From Streptomyces sp. TRM70350 (GTDB lineage: Bacteria; Actinomycetota; Actinomycetes; Streptomycetales; Streptomycetaceae), in the NCBI RefSeq assembly GCF_019219825.1, contig NZ_JAHUXH010000001.1, forward strand, positions 62,001 through 126,000: 64,000 nt of DNA, written 5' to 3'. Of the stretch, positions 41,494 to 49,217 are shown one piece after another (the first letter of the stretch is position 1; each line of letters starts with the position of its first letter). Below the pieces are notes generated by a model that worked only from the letters and a program-made list of their open reading frames with translations, had not been told where the DNA came from and ran no database searches. The position numbers were made by a program, and so were the translations under genes.

Positions 41494-42036
41494 TTACGCG
41501 GTCTCCTTCGCGAACACCTCCAGAAACGTCTCGCAGAACGCCTTCAGGTCGCCCGGCTTGCGGCTGGTGACGAGCTTGTTGGTGCCGTGGTCGCACACCT
41601 TCACCTGCTCGTCCACCCAGGTGCCGCCCGCGTTGCGGATGTCCGTCCGCAGGCTCGGCCAGGAGGTCAGCACCCGGCCCCTTACGACGTCGGCCTCGAC
41701 CAGCGTCCACGGCGCGTGGCAGATCGCCGCGACCGGACGGCCCTGCTCGAAGAAGTCCCGGACGAAGGCCACGGCCTTGGGGTCCATCCGCAGGAAGTCC
41801 GGGTTGGCGACCCCGCCCGGCAGCACCAGGGCGCCGAAGGAGTCCGCGGAGGTCTCGCCCACCACCTCGTCGACGGGAAACGTGTCCGCCTTGTCGAGGT
41901 GGTCGAAGGCCTGGATCTCGCCGCTCTTCGTCGACACCAGCACGGGTTCGTGCCCGGCGTTGGCGGCCGCCTTCCAGGGGTCGGTCAGCTCGACCTGCTC
42001 GACTCCCTCGGGCGCGGTCAGAAACGCGATACGCAT
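41494..42036 (-). CDS. DJ-1/PfpI-family type 1 glutamine-amidotransferase-like protein
   Basis: 180 residues. 'RIAFLTAPEGVEQVELTDPW' start, 'DSFGALVLPGGVANPDFLRM' and the nucleophile elbow 'RPVAAICHAPWTLVEA' (Cys followed by His) are diagnostic of PfpI/YhbO proteins. They act as deglycases or general stress hydrolases. It follows the CBS gene on the same strand after 35 bp, so the two (with DUF2795) probably share a transcript. Confidence 0.93.
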   Translation of the reverse strand: MRIAFLTAPEGVEQVELTDPWKAAANAGHEPVLVSTKSGEIQAFDHLDKADTFPVDEVVGETSADSFGALVLPGGVANPDFLRMDPKAVAFVRDFFEQGRPVAAICHAPWTLVEADVVRGRVLTSWPSLRTDIRNAGGTWVDEQVKVCDHGTNKLVTSRKPGDLKAFCETFLEVFAKETA

Positions 42037-42071
42037 GATGCTTCAGCGTCCTTCCGTTTTCTTGACGGGCC

Positions 42072-42527
42072 TCACACCGGGCCCCGGATGTCGGGGGCGG
42101 GGCGTGCGGCGTCGTCCGGGGCGGCCCTGGTGATGTCGGCGAGGGCGCTGTCCGGGTCCTGGGCCACCGCCAGGTCCCCGAGGCTCACCATCCCGACGGG
42201 CAGGCCGTTCTCGACGACCGGGAGCCGGCGTACGGCCTTCTCGCGCATCAGCGCCACCGCCGTCGACACCGGGTCCTGGGGCCCGACCACCACCGGGTCC
42301 GGCGTGCACACCGACGCGGCGCTCACCGTGAGCGGGTCCAGGCCCTCGGCGACCGCCCGCACGGTGATGTCCCGGTCGGTCAGCAGCCCGACCACGCGCT
42401 GCCCCTCGACCACCACGACATCGCCGATGTCCTGGGAGCGCATCAGCTGCGCCGCCTCCACCAGCGAGGCGTCCGGACGGACGGCCACCACCCCCGGTGT
42501 CATCACTTCACGCACGTAGTCGGCCAT
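42072..42527 (-). CDS. Paired CBS-domain protein
   Basis: 151 residues from ATG 42527. Two CBS domains: 'MTPGVVAVRPDASLVEAAQL' to 'VVGLLTDRDITVRAVAEG' and 'CTPDPVVVGPQDPVSTAVAL' to 'LPVVENGLPVGMVSLGDLAV'. Such stand-alone pairs bind adenosyl ligands and are common stress proteins in actinobacteria. The start overlaps closely with the DUF2795 stop (3-bp gap). Confidence 0.93.
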   Translation of the reverse strand: MADYVREVMTPGVVAVRPDASLVEAAQLMRSQDIGDVVVVEGQRVVGLLTDRDITVRAVAEGLDPLTVSAASVCTPDPVVVGPQDPVSTAVALMREKAVRRLPVVENGLPVGMVSLGDLAVAQDPDSALADITRAAPDDAARPAPDIRGPV

Positions 42528-42529
42528 TG

Positions 42530-42910
42530 TCACGTCTCCCTCCGCCGCTCTCCGCGGGTCAGGGCCTCGGCCAGCTCCTGCACGTTGCCGTAGCGGGCCG
42601 AGCGGGGCAGCCGCCGCAGCGGCTCGATCAGGGCGTCGGGCGCGTTCCGCCGGCGCAGGGTGCTGATCAGGTCGCCCGGGCCCGCGGGGAACGCGGTGCG
42701 GCCCAGAATCCGGCCCAGCTCCAGCCGGACCTCCGCCAGCGAGCCCGGCATGACCGGGCCGCCCGCGATGCGCGGGTCGTCCTCGGCGGTGGGCTCGGGG
42801 TCGTGCCACTCCTCCGAGCGGGTGGGGTGGCCCGACCTGAGCAGCCCTTGCAGTTCGTGCTTCATCTCCTCGTCCCGGTGGACGCTGAGCCGGTCACTGC
42901 CTCGCTGCAT
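42530..42910 (-). CDS. DUF2795-containing protein
   Basis: 126 residues from ATG 42910, with GGAG 6 bases upstream. The N-terminal part is polar ('HRDEEMKHELQGLLRSGHPT'). The C-terminal ~70 residues carry the DUF2795-type helical domain ('LGRILGRTAFPAGPGDLIST' to 'YGNVQELAEALTRG'). Found widely in Streptomyces stress clusters; function unknown. It is the first gene of a probable three-gene unit with CBS and PfpI, with a SigB-type promoter 27-58 bp upstream. Confidence 0.8.
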   Translation of the reverse strand: MQRGSDRLSVHRDEEMKHELQGLLRSGHPTRSEEWHDPEPTAEDDPRIAGGPVMPGSLAEVRLELGRILGRTAFPAGPGDLISTLRRRNAPDALIEPLRRLPRSARYGNVQELAEALTRGERRRET

Positions 42911-42943
42911 GGTGTGCTCCAGATCTTCGGGGTCGCGCACCGC

Positions 42944-42968
42944 GTACCCGGAGGGCGGGCGGCGACAC
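42944..42968 (-). promoter_or_regulatory. SigB-type promoter motif GTGT-N15-GGGTAC
   Basis: Minus strand GTGT (complement of 42965-42968), 15 bp, GGGTAC (42949-42944), fits GNNT-N14-16-GGGTA(C/T). It lies in the 62-bp gap between the pyruvate oxidase stop and the DUF2795 start, pointing at the latter, with a predicted leader of ~27 bases. Confidence 0.5.
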
Positions 42969-42972
42969 AGGG

Positions 42973-44766
42973 TTACTTCTTCTCCCGTCCCGGCAGGAAC
43001 TCCTGCACCTTTGCCTTGAACCCCTGCTTGACCATGGAGCCCCGGTCGGCGTCGCCCTTCAGGATCGACGCGGCCGTCGCCTGCATCTGCTCCCACGTGG
43101 CGTGCGGCGGGATCGGCGGCACCGCCGGGTCGGTCAGGAACTCGATCACCGCGGGACCGTCGGCCTCCAGACCGGCCCGCCAGCCCGCCTCGACGTCCTC
43201 CGGCTTCTCCACCCGGACCCCGGTCAGGCCCAGCGAGCGGGCGAAGGCGGCGTACTGCACGTCCGGCAGCTGCTGCGAGGGCAGGAAGGACGGCGCACCC
43301 TCCATGGCCCGCATCTCCCAGGTGACCTGGTTCAGGTCGTGGTTGTTCCACACGGCGACCACCAGCCGCGGATCCTGCCAGCGGCCCTGGTACTTCGCCG
43401 CCGTGATCAGCTCCGCCAGCCCGTTCATCTGCATCGCCCCGTCGCCGACCAGCGCGATCGCGGGCCGGTCCGGGTGGGCGAACTTCGCGCCGATCGCGTA
43501 CGGCACCCCGCAGCCCATCGTCGCCAGCGTCCCGGACAGCGAGGAACGCATGCTGCCGCGCATCGTCAGATGGCGGGCGTACCAGTTGGCCGCCGAACCC
43601 GAGTCGGACGTCACGATCGCGTTGTGAGGCAGCAGCGGATCCAGCGCCCGGGCCACGTACTCCGGGTTGATCGGGTCCGCCGACAGCCCCGCCCGGCGTT
43701 CCATCACCTGCCGCCAGCGCTGCACGTTGTCGCACACCGTCTCGTGCCACGCGCGCCCACGGTCGGTGTCCAGCAGCGGGATGAGCCGCTGGAGGGTCTC
43801 CCTGGCGTCGCCGACGAGATTCACCTCGTACGGATAACGCATCCCGACCATGTGCGGGTCGATGTCGATCTGCACCCCGCGCGCCTGGCCGAACTCCGGC
43901 ATGAACTGCGTGTACGGGAACGAGGAGCCGATGGTCAGCAGCGTGTCGCAGTCACGCATCAGCTCGTACGACGGACGGGTGCCCAGCAGGCCGATCGCGC
44001 CGGTGACGTACGGCAGTTCGTCGCTCAGCGCGTCCTTGCCGAGCAGCGCCTTGGCGACGCCCGCGCCGAGCAGCTCGGCGATCCGCTCCACCTCCGCGCG
44101 CGCCCCCGCCGCGCCCTGACCGATCAGGACCGCCACCTTGTCACCGGCGTTGAGGACCTCCGCCGCCCGGTGCAGCGACTCCTCGGAGGGGATCGCCGTC
44201 CACGCGCTGCGGTCCAGGCTGGAGGGCACCATCTTGAACTCGTGCGTCGGCGGCGAGTAGTCGAGCTCCTGCACGTCCCCGGGGATGATGACCGCGGTGG
44301 GGGCGCGGCGCGCGTACGCGGTGCGGATCGCCCGGTCCAGCACGTTCGGCAGCTGCTCGGGCACCGTCACCGTCTCCAGGAAGTCCGAGGCGACGTCCTT
44401 GAAGAGCGAGTGCAGGTCCACCTCCTGCTGGTACGAGCCGCCCATCGCCGTACGGTCCGTCTGGCCGACGATGGCCAGCACCGGCACATGGTCGAGCTTG
44501 GCGTCGTACAGCCCGTTCAGCAGGTGGATCGCGCCTGGTCCCGACGTGGCCGCGCACACCCCGAGACGGCCGCTGAACTTGGCGTAACCGACCGCCTGGA
44601 ACGCCGACATCTCCTCGTGCCGGGACTGGATGAAGCGCGGGTGGTCGTCGGCGCGGCCCCAGGCGGCGAGGAGGCCGTTGATCCCGTCGCCGGGGTAGCC
44701 GAAGACGTGTTCCACCCCCCACTCGCGCAGTCGCTGCAGGACGTGGTCGGAGACCTTGGTGCTCAT
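42973..44766 (-). CDS. Thiamine-pyrophosphate enzyme, pyruvate oxidase/dehydrogenase (quinone) type
   Basis: 597 residues from ATG 44766, with GGAGGT upstream. The TPP-binding Glu lies in 'RFIQSRHEEMSAFQAVGYAK', 'GPGAIHLLNGLYDAKLDHVP' is the family core, and the TPP/Mg motif is 'IALVGDGAMQMNGLAELITA' with Asn in 'VAVWNNHDLNQ'. This layout is that of PoxB: decarboxylation of pyruvate to acetate with electrons to quinone. The membrane-binding C-terminal end of PoxB is short here. It is divergent from the sigma factor gene. Confidence 0.9.
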   Translation of the reverse strand: MSTKVSDHVLQRLREWGVEHVFGYPGDGINGLLAAWGRADDHPRFIQSRHEEMSAFQAVGYAKFSGRLGVCAATSGPGAIHLLNGLYDAKLDHVPVLAIVGQTDRTAMGGSYQQEVDLHSLFKDVASDFLETVTVPEQLPNVLDRAIRTAYARRAPTAVIIPGDVQELDYSPPTHEFKMVPSSLDRSAWTAIPSEESLHRAAEVLNAGDKVAVLIGQGAAGARAEVERIAELLGAGVAKALLGKDALSDELPYVTGAIGLLGTRPSYELMRDCDTLLTIGSSFPYTQFMPEFGQARGVQIDIDPHMVGMRYPYEVNLVGDARETLQRLIPLLDTDRGRAWHETVCDNVQRWRQVMERRAGLSADPINPEYVARALDPLLPHNAIVTSDSGSAANWYARHLTMRGSMRSSLSGTLATMGCGVPYAIGAKFAHPDRPAIALVGDGAMQMNGLAELITAAKYQGRWQDPRLVVAVWNNHDLNQVTWEMRAMEGAPSFLPSQQLPDVQYAAFARSLGLTGVRVEKPEDVEAGWRAGLEADGPAVIEFLTDPAVPPIPPHATWEQMQATAASILKGDADRGSMVKQGFKAKVQEFLPGREKK

Positions 44767-45010
44767 GGAGGGACCTCCAGGACGTGACGACATGGGCTGC
44801 ACTCACTACGAGTCACCCTCCGCGCACCCGGAAAACCCCGGTACGGGTGTTTGCGCCCAGGGGCCGAGGGCAGGCGCGGCACAGTGCTTCGGACAGGAGG
44901 CACGTCCGTGGGAGGCCCGACCGGCCCGCGCGCGTCTGTCCGCGCACCGTGCACGCGCTCCCACGGTGACCGTCCAACGCACAGCACTTCCCAGGGAGTT
45001 GCGACGCACC

Positions 45011-45823
45011 ATGCGAACCACCCCAGCGAGCGCCGAGCACCACCCCCACGACGACGCACCCGACACCGCCGACGCCTTCCGCCGCCTCACCGAACTGCCC
45101 GACGGACCCGAGCGCGACGCGCTGCGCGACGAGATCGTCGAGGCCTGGCTGCCCATGGCGGAACGGCTGGCCGGACGGTTCCGCAGCCGCGGCGAGAGCT
45201 ACGAGGACCTGCGCCAGGTCGCCGCCCTCGGGCTGGTCAAGGCCGTCGACCGGTACGACCCCGCGCGCGGCAACGCGTTCGAGAGCTATGCCGTGCCCAC
45301 GGTCACCGGCGAGATCAAGCGGCACTTCCGGGATCACATGTGGACGCTGCATGTGCCGCGCCGGGTGCAGGACCTGCGCAATCGGGTGCGGATCGCCGTG
45401 CAGGAGCTGTCGGCGGGCGTCCAGGGGGCCGGTGCTTCCGGGCGGCAGCCGAGTGTGGCCGAGATCGCCGGGCATGCCGACATGAGCGAGGAGGACGTGC
45501 GGGCCGGGCTGGAGGCGCTGGAGAGCTTCAGCGCGTTGTCGCTGGACGCGGAGCTGCCGGGCAGTGAGGACGGGTACTCGCTCGGCGACGCGCTCGGCTC
45601 GGCGGATCCCGCGCTGGACACGGTGGTGGACCGGGAGGCGGTGAAGCCACGGCTGGCGGCGTTGCCGGAGCGGGAGCGGGCGATTCTCTACATGCGGTTC
45701 TTCCGGGACATGACGCAGAGCCGGATCGCCGAGCAGTTGGGCATTTCGCAGATGCATGTGTCCCGGTTGCTCAGCCGGTCGTGTGATCGGGTGCGGGAGG
45801 AAGTGATGCGGGGGGCCGCCTAG
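45011..45823 (+). CDS. sigK: SigB/SigF-family RNA polymerase sigma factor (probable SigK orthologue)
   Basis: 270 residues from ATG 45011. Region 2: 'LAGRFRSRGESYEDLRQVAA' and 'GLVKAVDRYDPARGNAFESY'. Region 3: 'RRVQDLRNRVRIAVQELSAG'. Region 4: 'ERERAILYMRFFRDMTQSRI' with the helix-turn-helix 'AEQLGISQMHVSRLLSR'. It is a group 3 stress sigma factor. Twelve genes separate it from gvpK, the same spacing as gvpK to sigK in S. coelicolor as I recall, so the symbol is positional. It should read GNNT-N14-16-GGGTAC/T promoters, several of which are predicted next to it. No anti-sigma gene is adjacent. Confidence 0.85.
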   Translation: MRTTPASAEHHPHDDAPDTADAFRRLTELPDGPERDALRDEIVEAWLPMAERLAGRFRSRGESYEDLRQVAALGLVKAVDRYDPARGNAFESYAVPTVTGEIKRHFRDHMWTLHVPRRVQDLRNRVRIAVQELSAGVQGAGASGRQPSVAEIAGHADMSEEDVRAGLEALESFSALSLDAELPGSEDGYSLGDALGSADPALDTVVDREAVKPRLAALPERERAILYMRFFRDMTQSRIAEQLGISQMHVSRLLSRSCDRVREEVMRGAA

Positions 45824-45853
45824 GGGGTGCTTGCACGCTGCCGGGTGCGGGTG

Positions 45854-45922
45854 CGTTGTGGCTGGTCGCGCCCACGCGGCGGAGCCGCAGATGGATACAG
45901 CCCCGCGCCCCTGAGGGGCGTT
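45854..45922. repeat. Dispersed Streptomyces palindromic repeat, copy 1
   Basis: A 69-bp element with the core GCGCCCACGCGGCGGAGCCG and ATACAGCCCCGCGCCCCT, ending in the small hairpin CGCCCCT-GAGGGGCG. It contains the nested palindrome GCGGCGGAGCCGC. It lies 30 bp after the sigma factor gene. The same element recurs inverted at 49131-49200 with about four differences. From memory this repeat family is scattered widely at gene ends in Streptomyces chromosomes. Confidence 0.85.
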
Positions 45923-46051
45923 GTTCACCTGGTCGGGTGTCTGGTTGCCGCCCATGGGGGTGCGGGGGCGCGCGTGCTGTTGACGGGCGGGCTGTGATGG
46001 CTGTGGGGGTGCGGGCCTCGTGCCCCCTCGTCGGTCTAAGGAGCCCGTCTC

Positions 46052-46675
46052 ATGTGGCGCAGCGTCCGTGTCCTGTCCGTGGTCGTCATAGCCGGGGTCG
46101 CTCTGGGCGGGGCCGTTCCCCCTGCCTCGGCGGACCCGGGAGCGGAGGTGTCGCCTGCCGCCGCCGAGCCGGGCGGTACCGTCACCGTGGCCGTGGTCTG
46201 CGACGCCGTCGGTGGGGCGCCGCCCGAGGTGATCGAGGCGAGCTCCACGGCCTTCGCCGAGGGCACGGTGCAGTTGCAGCGGGTGTTCGGCGAGGACGGC
46301 GAGGCGGCCGGGCCCGCGTATCGGGGGACCGCCCTCGTCGCGGCCGCCGACGAGTTCGCGGCCGGTCCGGACGGCGCCCGCGAGGATTCGGGGTGGACCG
46401 TGGACGGCACCTGCCCTGGGGCGGCCGGTGCGCAGGGCAAGTCGTGGAGCGCGACCTTCACCGCCGTGCCCGCGGCGGGCGGCGGCACGTCGGCCTGCGC
46501 GGAGCCGACGGAGTGGTGCGGCGGTGCCACGGTGGAGCACGGGGTGCACGCGGGCGGGGGCGGGGCCTTCAGCGACTCGGTGCCCGCGCTGGTCGCCGGT
46601 GGGCTGCTGATCGCGGGGGCGCTCGGTGCCGCCGGGCACCGGCTGTGGCGCAGGGACACGCCGGGGGACGCCTGA
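46052..46675 (+). CDS. Secreted, C-terminally membrane-anchored protein of unknown function
   Basis: 207 residues. Signal peptide 'MWRSVRVLSVVVIAGVALGG' (cleaved near ASA-D). The mature part starts Ala/Gly/Pro-rich ('EVSPAAAEPGGTVTVAVVCD'), suggesting an Ig-like beta-sandwich. A C-terminal helix ('VPALVAGGLLIAGALGAAGH') and Arg/Arg tail anchor it. Four Cys in the mature region may pair. Function unknown; similar small proteins in Streptomyces are lineage-specific surface proteins. It is alone between repeat copy 1 and the aminotransferase-like gene. Confidence 0.7.
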   Translation: MWRSVRVLSVVVIAGVALGGAVPPASADPGAEVSPAAAEPGGTVTVAVVCDAVGGAPPEVIEASSTAFAEGTVQLQRVFGEDGEAAGPAYRGTALVAAADEFAAGPDGAREDSGWTVDGTCPGAAGAQGKSWSATFTAVPAAGGGTSACAEPTEWCGGATVEHGVHAGGGGAFSDSVPALVAGGLLIAGALGAAGHRLWRRDTPGDA

Positions 46676-46695
46676 GGCGGGGTCCGGCTGGGTAC
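46670..46695 (+). promoter_or_regulatory. Possible SigB-type motif GCCT-N16-GGGTAC
   Basis: GCCT (46670-46673), 16 bp, GGGTAC (46690-46695), about 110 bp before the aminotransferase-like ATG. The match is to a short degenerate consensus and the -35 part overlaps the previous stop codon, so a chance hit is likely enough to keep confidence low. Confidence 0.25.
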
Positions 46696-46809
46696 GCAGA
46701 GCGCGAGAGCACGACCGGCACCGTACGAACGACGCACCATCGGACGCCCCGACTCGGTCCGCGGGCGACACGGCACCGGCACGGCACCAGGGACTGCGCG
46801 GAGGTACGG

Positions 46810-48057
46810 ATGCGGCGGACGGAACCGGAGGGCCACGGCCCCGTCCGCTACGGGCCGCCCCTCCCCGACGACGGGCTGCCCGTGCTGCCGGAGCTGTCCG
46901 CCGTCCTCGCGGCCGCCGCGGGCCGTGCCGGGAGCGAGCCCGTGGGCGGCGGTGCCGCGCTGCTGGACGCGGCCTGCGGGTACTGGGAGCGGCGGGGGCT
47001 GGCCACGGGGCCCGAGCATGTCGTGGCCGCTCCCGGAGCGCCTGCCCTGCTGCTGGCGCTGACCGCCGCACTCGGCGGTGACGTCCTGGTGCCACGGCCC
47101 TGTGCCGCCTGGTGGGCGCCGTACGCACGCCTGCTCGGCCGGCCGGTGTTCCATGTGGCGACGTCCGCGGAGTGCGGGGGCGTACCGGATCCGTACGCCC
47201 TGCTGGAGACCGTGCGCCGGGTGCGGGCCGAGGGCGGTGATCCGCGGCTGCTGGTGCTGTCCGTCGCCGACGACCCGACGGCCACGGTGGCGCCCCCCGA
47301 AATGCTGCACGAGACCGTCGAGGCCGCCACCGGTGAGGGGCTGCACCTGGTCAGCGACGAGACCTGGCGCGACACCCTGCACGCCCCGCACGACACGGTG
47401 CTGCTCAGCCCCGCCGAGATGCTGCCCGACGGGGTCACCGTCGTCACCGATCTGGCTGGTGCCCTGCTGCCGCCCGGCTGGCCCGCCGCCGTCGCCCGGT
47501 TCTCCGAGGGCGGGGCCCAGGCGGGGCTGCACGCGCGCGTGCTGGATGTGCTCACCGCGCTCGGCGCGCGCGTCGCCGGACCGGTCGCCGCCGCGGCCAC
47601 CTACGCGCTGGGCGAGGCCGAGCCGCTCGGCGCCCATGTGGACGCCGTCGTACGCCTGCACGCGCGCGTGGCCGAGGCCGCGCACCACGCCGTGGTCGCC
47701 GCGGGCGCCCTCTGCCGGCCGCCGCAGGCCGGCCGGCACCTGTACGTCGACCTCGGCCCGCTGCGCTCGGGGCTCGCCGCGCACGACGTGGGGGACGCCC
47801 AGGAACTGGAGGACTTCCTCGCCGCCCGGCTCGGCATGCCCGCGCCGGGCGGCCACCGCTTCGGCGACGACCTGGCCGCACTGCGCGTACGGCTGTCCAC
47901 CGGCCCACTGCTGGGCGGCACGGACACCGAGCGCGCGGAATGCCTCGATTCACCCGCGCCGTTGGAACTGCCACACGTGGAACGTGCGTTGGTCAACCTG
48001 AAGTCGGTCCTTGACGATCTCCGTGACGACGCTCAGCGATGGGAGCCTCCTCGATGA
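46810..48057 (+). CDS. Aminotransferase-fold (class I/II) protein lacking the PLP lysine
   Basis: 415 residues from ATG 46810, with GGAGGT 4-5 bases upstream. The fold type I landmarks can be followed: 'GPEHVVAAPGAPALLLALTA' (cofactor phosphate region), 'SVADDPTATVAPPEMLHETV' (usual NPTG site, here DDPTA) and 'LHLVSDETWRDTLH' (Asp that contacts the pyridine N). 'TVVTDLAGALLPPGWPAAVA' lies where the family has SLSK...PGWR. The Schiff-base Lys is Gly there, and the whole protein contains one Lys only, near the C-terminus (NLKS). It is therefore a probable pseudoenzyme or has a changed chemistry. It overlaps the MBL gene by ATGA. Confidence 0.8.
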   Translation: MRRTEPEGHGPVRYGPPLPDDGLPVLPELSAVLAAAAGRAGSEPVGGGAALLDAACGYWERRGLATGPEHVVAAPGAPALLLALTAALGGDVLVPRPCAAWWAPYARLLGRPVFHVATSAECGGVPDPYALLETVRRVRAEGGDPRLLVLSVADDPTATVAPPEMLHETVEAATGEGLHLVSDETWRDTLHAPHDTVLLSPAEMLPDGVTVVTDLAGALLPPGWPAAVARFSEGGAQAGLHARVLDVLTALGARVAGPVAAAATYALGEAEPLGAHVDAVVRLHARVAEAAHHAVVAAGALCRPPQAGRHLYVDLGPLRSGLAAHDVGDAQELEDFLAARLGMPAPGGHRFGDDLAALRVRLSTGPLLGGTDTERAECLDSPAPLELPHVERALVNLKSVLDDLRDDAQRWEPPR

Positions 48058-49142
48058 CGCAGCAGTCCGAGTCGACCACGAGCACGCCCACCCAGGAGGC
48101 CGACGATCCGGCGGCCAGGCCGTCGGCGGCATCGGCGACGTCGCCGCTCCCGCCCCCGTTCCCGCCGCTCGCCGAGCCCCGCCCGCTGGGCGAGCGGCGC
48201 GTGTGGCCGCGGACCTTCCACGACCGGCTGACCGCCCCGCTGCCCGGGATCAAGACCCTCGCCCGGTTCGCCCGCGAGGGTGCCGTACGGCCCGGCCGCG
48301 AGGGCCTCGCCGACATCCCCCGGCTGCCCTTCGAGCCCGGCCCGCTGCCCCGCGTCGACGCCCGCACGGTCGCCGTCACCTGGGCGGGACACGCCAGTTG
48401 GGTGGTGCGCATCGGCGGGCTCACCGTGCTCACCGACCCGGTCTGGTCCCGCCGCATCCTGGGCACCCCGGCCCGGATCACGCCGGTCGGGGTCGCCTGG
48501 AGCGCACTGCCGCGGATCGACGCGGTGGTCATCAGCCACAACCACTACGACCACCTGGACGCCCCCACGTTGCGCAGGCTCCCGCGCGAGACGCCGGTGT
48601 TCGTCCCGGCCGGGCTGGGCCGCTGGTTCAAGCGCCGCCGGTTCACCTGCGTCACCGAGCTGGACTGGTGGGAGGCGGCCGAACTGGACGGCGTCCGCTT
48701 CGACTTCGTCCCCGCCCACCACTGGTCCAAGCGCACCCTGGCCGACACCTGCCGCACCCTGTGGGGCGGTTGGGTGCTCACCGACCCCGACGGCAGGCGG
48801 GTCTACTTCGCGGGCGACACGGGATACGGCCACTGGTTCACCCGCATCGGCCGCCGCTACCCCGGCATCGACCTCGCGCTGATGCCGATCGGCGCCTACG
48901 ACCCGCGCTGGTGGCTCAGCGACGTGCACTGCGACCCGGAGGAGGCGGTGAGGGCTGTGCAGGACCTGGGCGCGCGGCGGATGGCACCGATGCACTGGGC
49001 GACGTTCGTCCTGTCGGCGGAGCCGGTCCTGGAACCGCTCACGCGGGTGCGGACGGCATGGGAGAAGGCGGGGCTGAACAGGGAGGACCTGTGGGATCTG
49101 CCGGTCGGATCCTCGAAGGTGCTCGACAGCAACGCCCCTTAA
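48054..49142 (+). CDS. MBL-fold metallo-hydrolase (NAPE-PLD-like)
   Basis: 362 residues from ATG 48054, sharing ATGA with the upstream stop; ATG 48039 is an in-frame alternative. A ~60-residue disordered Pro/Ala-rich N-terminus precedes the metallo-beta-lactamase fold: 'VAVTWAGHASWVVRIGGLTV', zinc motif 'VVISHNHYDHLD' (HxHxDH), 'VYFAGDTGYGHWFTRIGRRY' and 'RMAPMHWATF'. This is the outer-membrane NAPE-PLD/RomA-like subgroup, which hydrolyses lipid phosphodiesters or unknown esters. Its stop TAA lies inside the inverted palindromic repeat, so the last three codons belong to the repeat. Confidence 0.92.
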   Translation: MTQQSESTTSTPTQEADDPAARPSAASATSPLPPPFPPLAEPRPLGERRVWPRTFHDRLTAPLPGIKTLARFAREGAVRPGREGLADIPRLPFEPGPLPRVDARTVAVTWAGHASWVVRIGGLTVLTDPVWSRRILGTPARITPVGVAWSALPRIDAVVISHNHYDHLDAPTLRRLPRETPVFVPAGLGRWFKRRRFTCVTELDWWEAAELDGVRFDFVPAHHWSKRTLADTCRTLWGGWVLTDPDGRRVYFAGDTGYGHWFTRIGRRYPGIDLALMPIGAYDPRWWLSDVHCDPEEAVRAVQDLGARRMAPMHWATFVLSAEPVLEPLTRVRTAWEKAGLNREDLWDLPVGSSKVLDSNAP

Positions 49143-49200
49143 GGGGCGCGGGGCTGTATCAATGTGCGGCTCCGCCGCGTGGGCGCGACCGGCCACAACG
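49131..49200. repeat. Dispersed Streptomyces palindromic repeat, copy 2 (inverted)
   Basis: A 70-bp element, the reverse complement of copy 1 at 45854-45922 with about four differences (CCCCTTAAGGGG for CCCCTGAGGGG, and three substitutions). It overlaps the MBL stop codon. Its CGCCCCTTAAGGGGCG hairpin is in a good place to end transcription from both the MBL gene and the convergent DedA gene (stop at 49218). Confidence 0.85.
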
Positions 49201-49217
49201 AAGGCGCAGATCCCCAC

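Noticed and set aside
46810..48057. The aminotransferase-like gene as a pseudogene
   Set aside because: The frame is intact, the ribosome site is good, and the start-stop overlap with the next gene is kept, so it is more likely a functional protein with altered chemistry.
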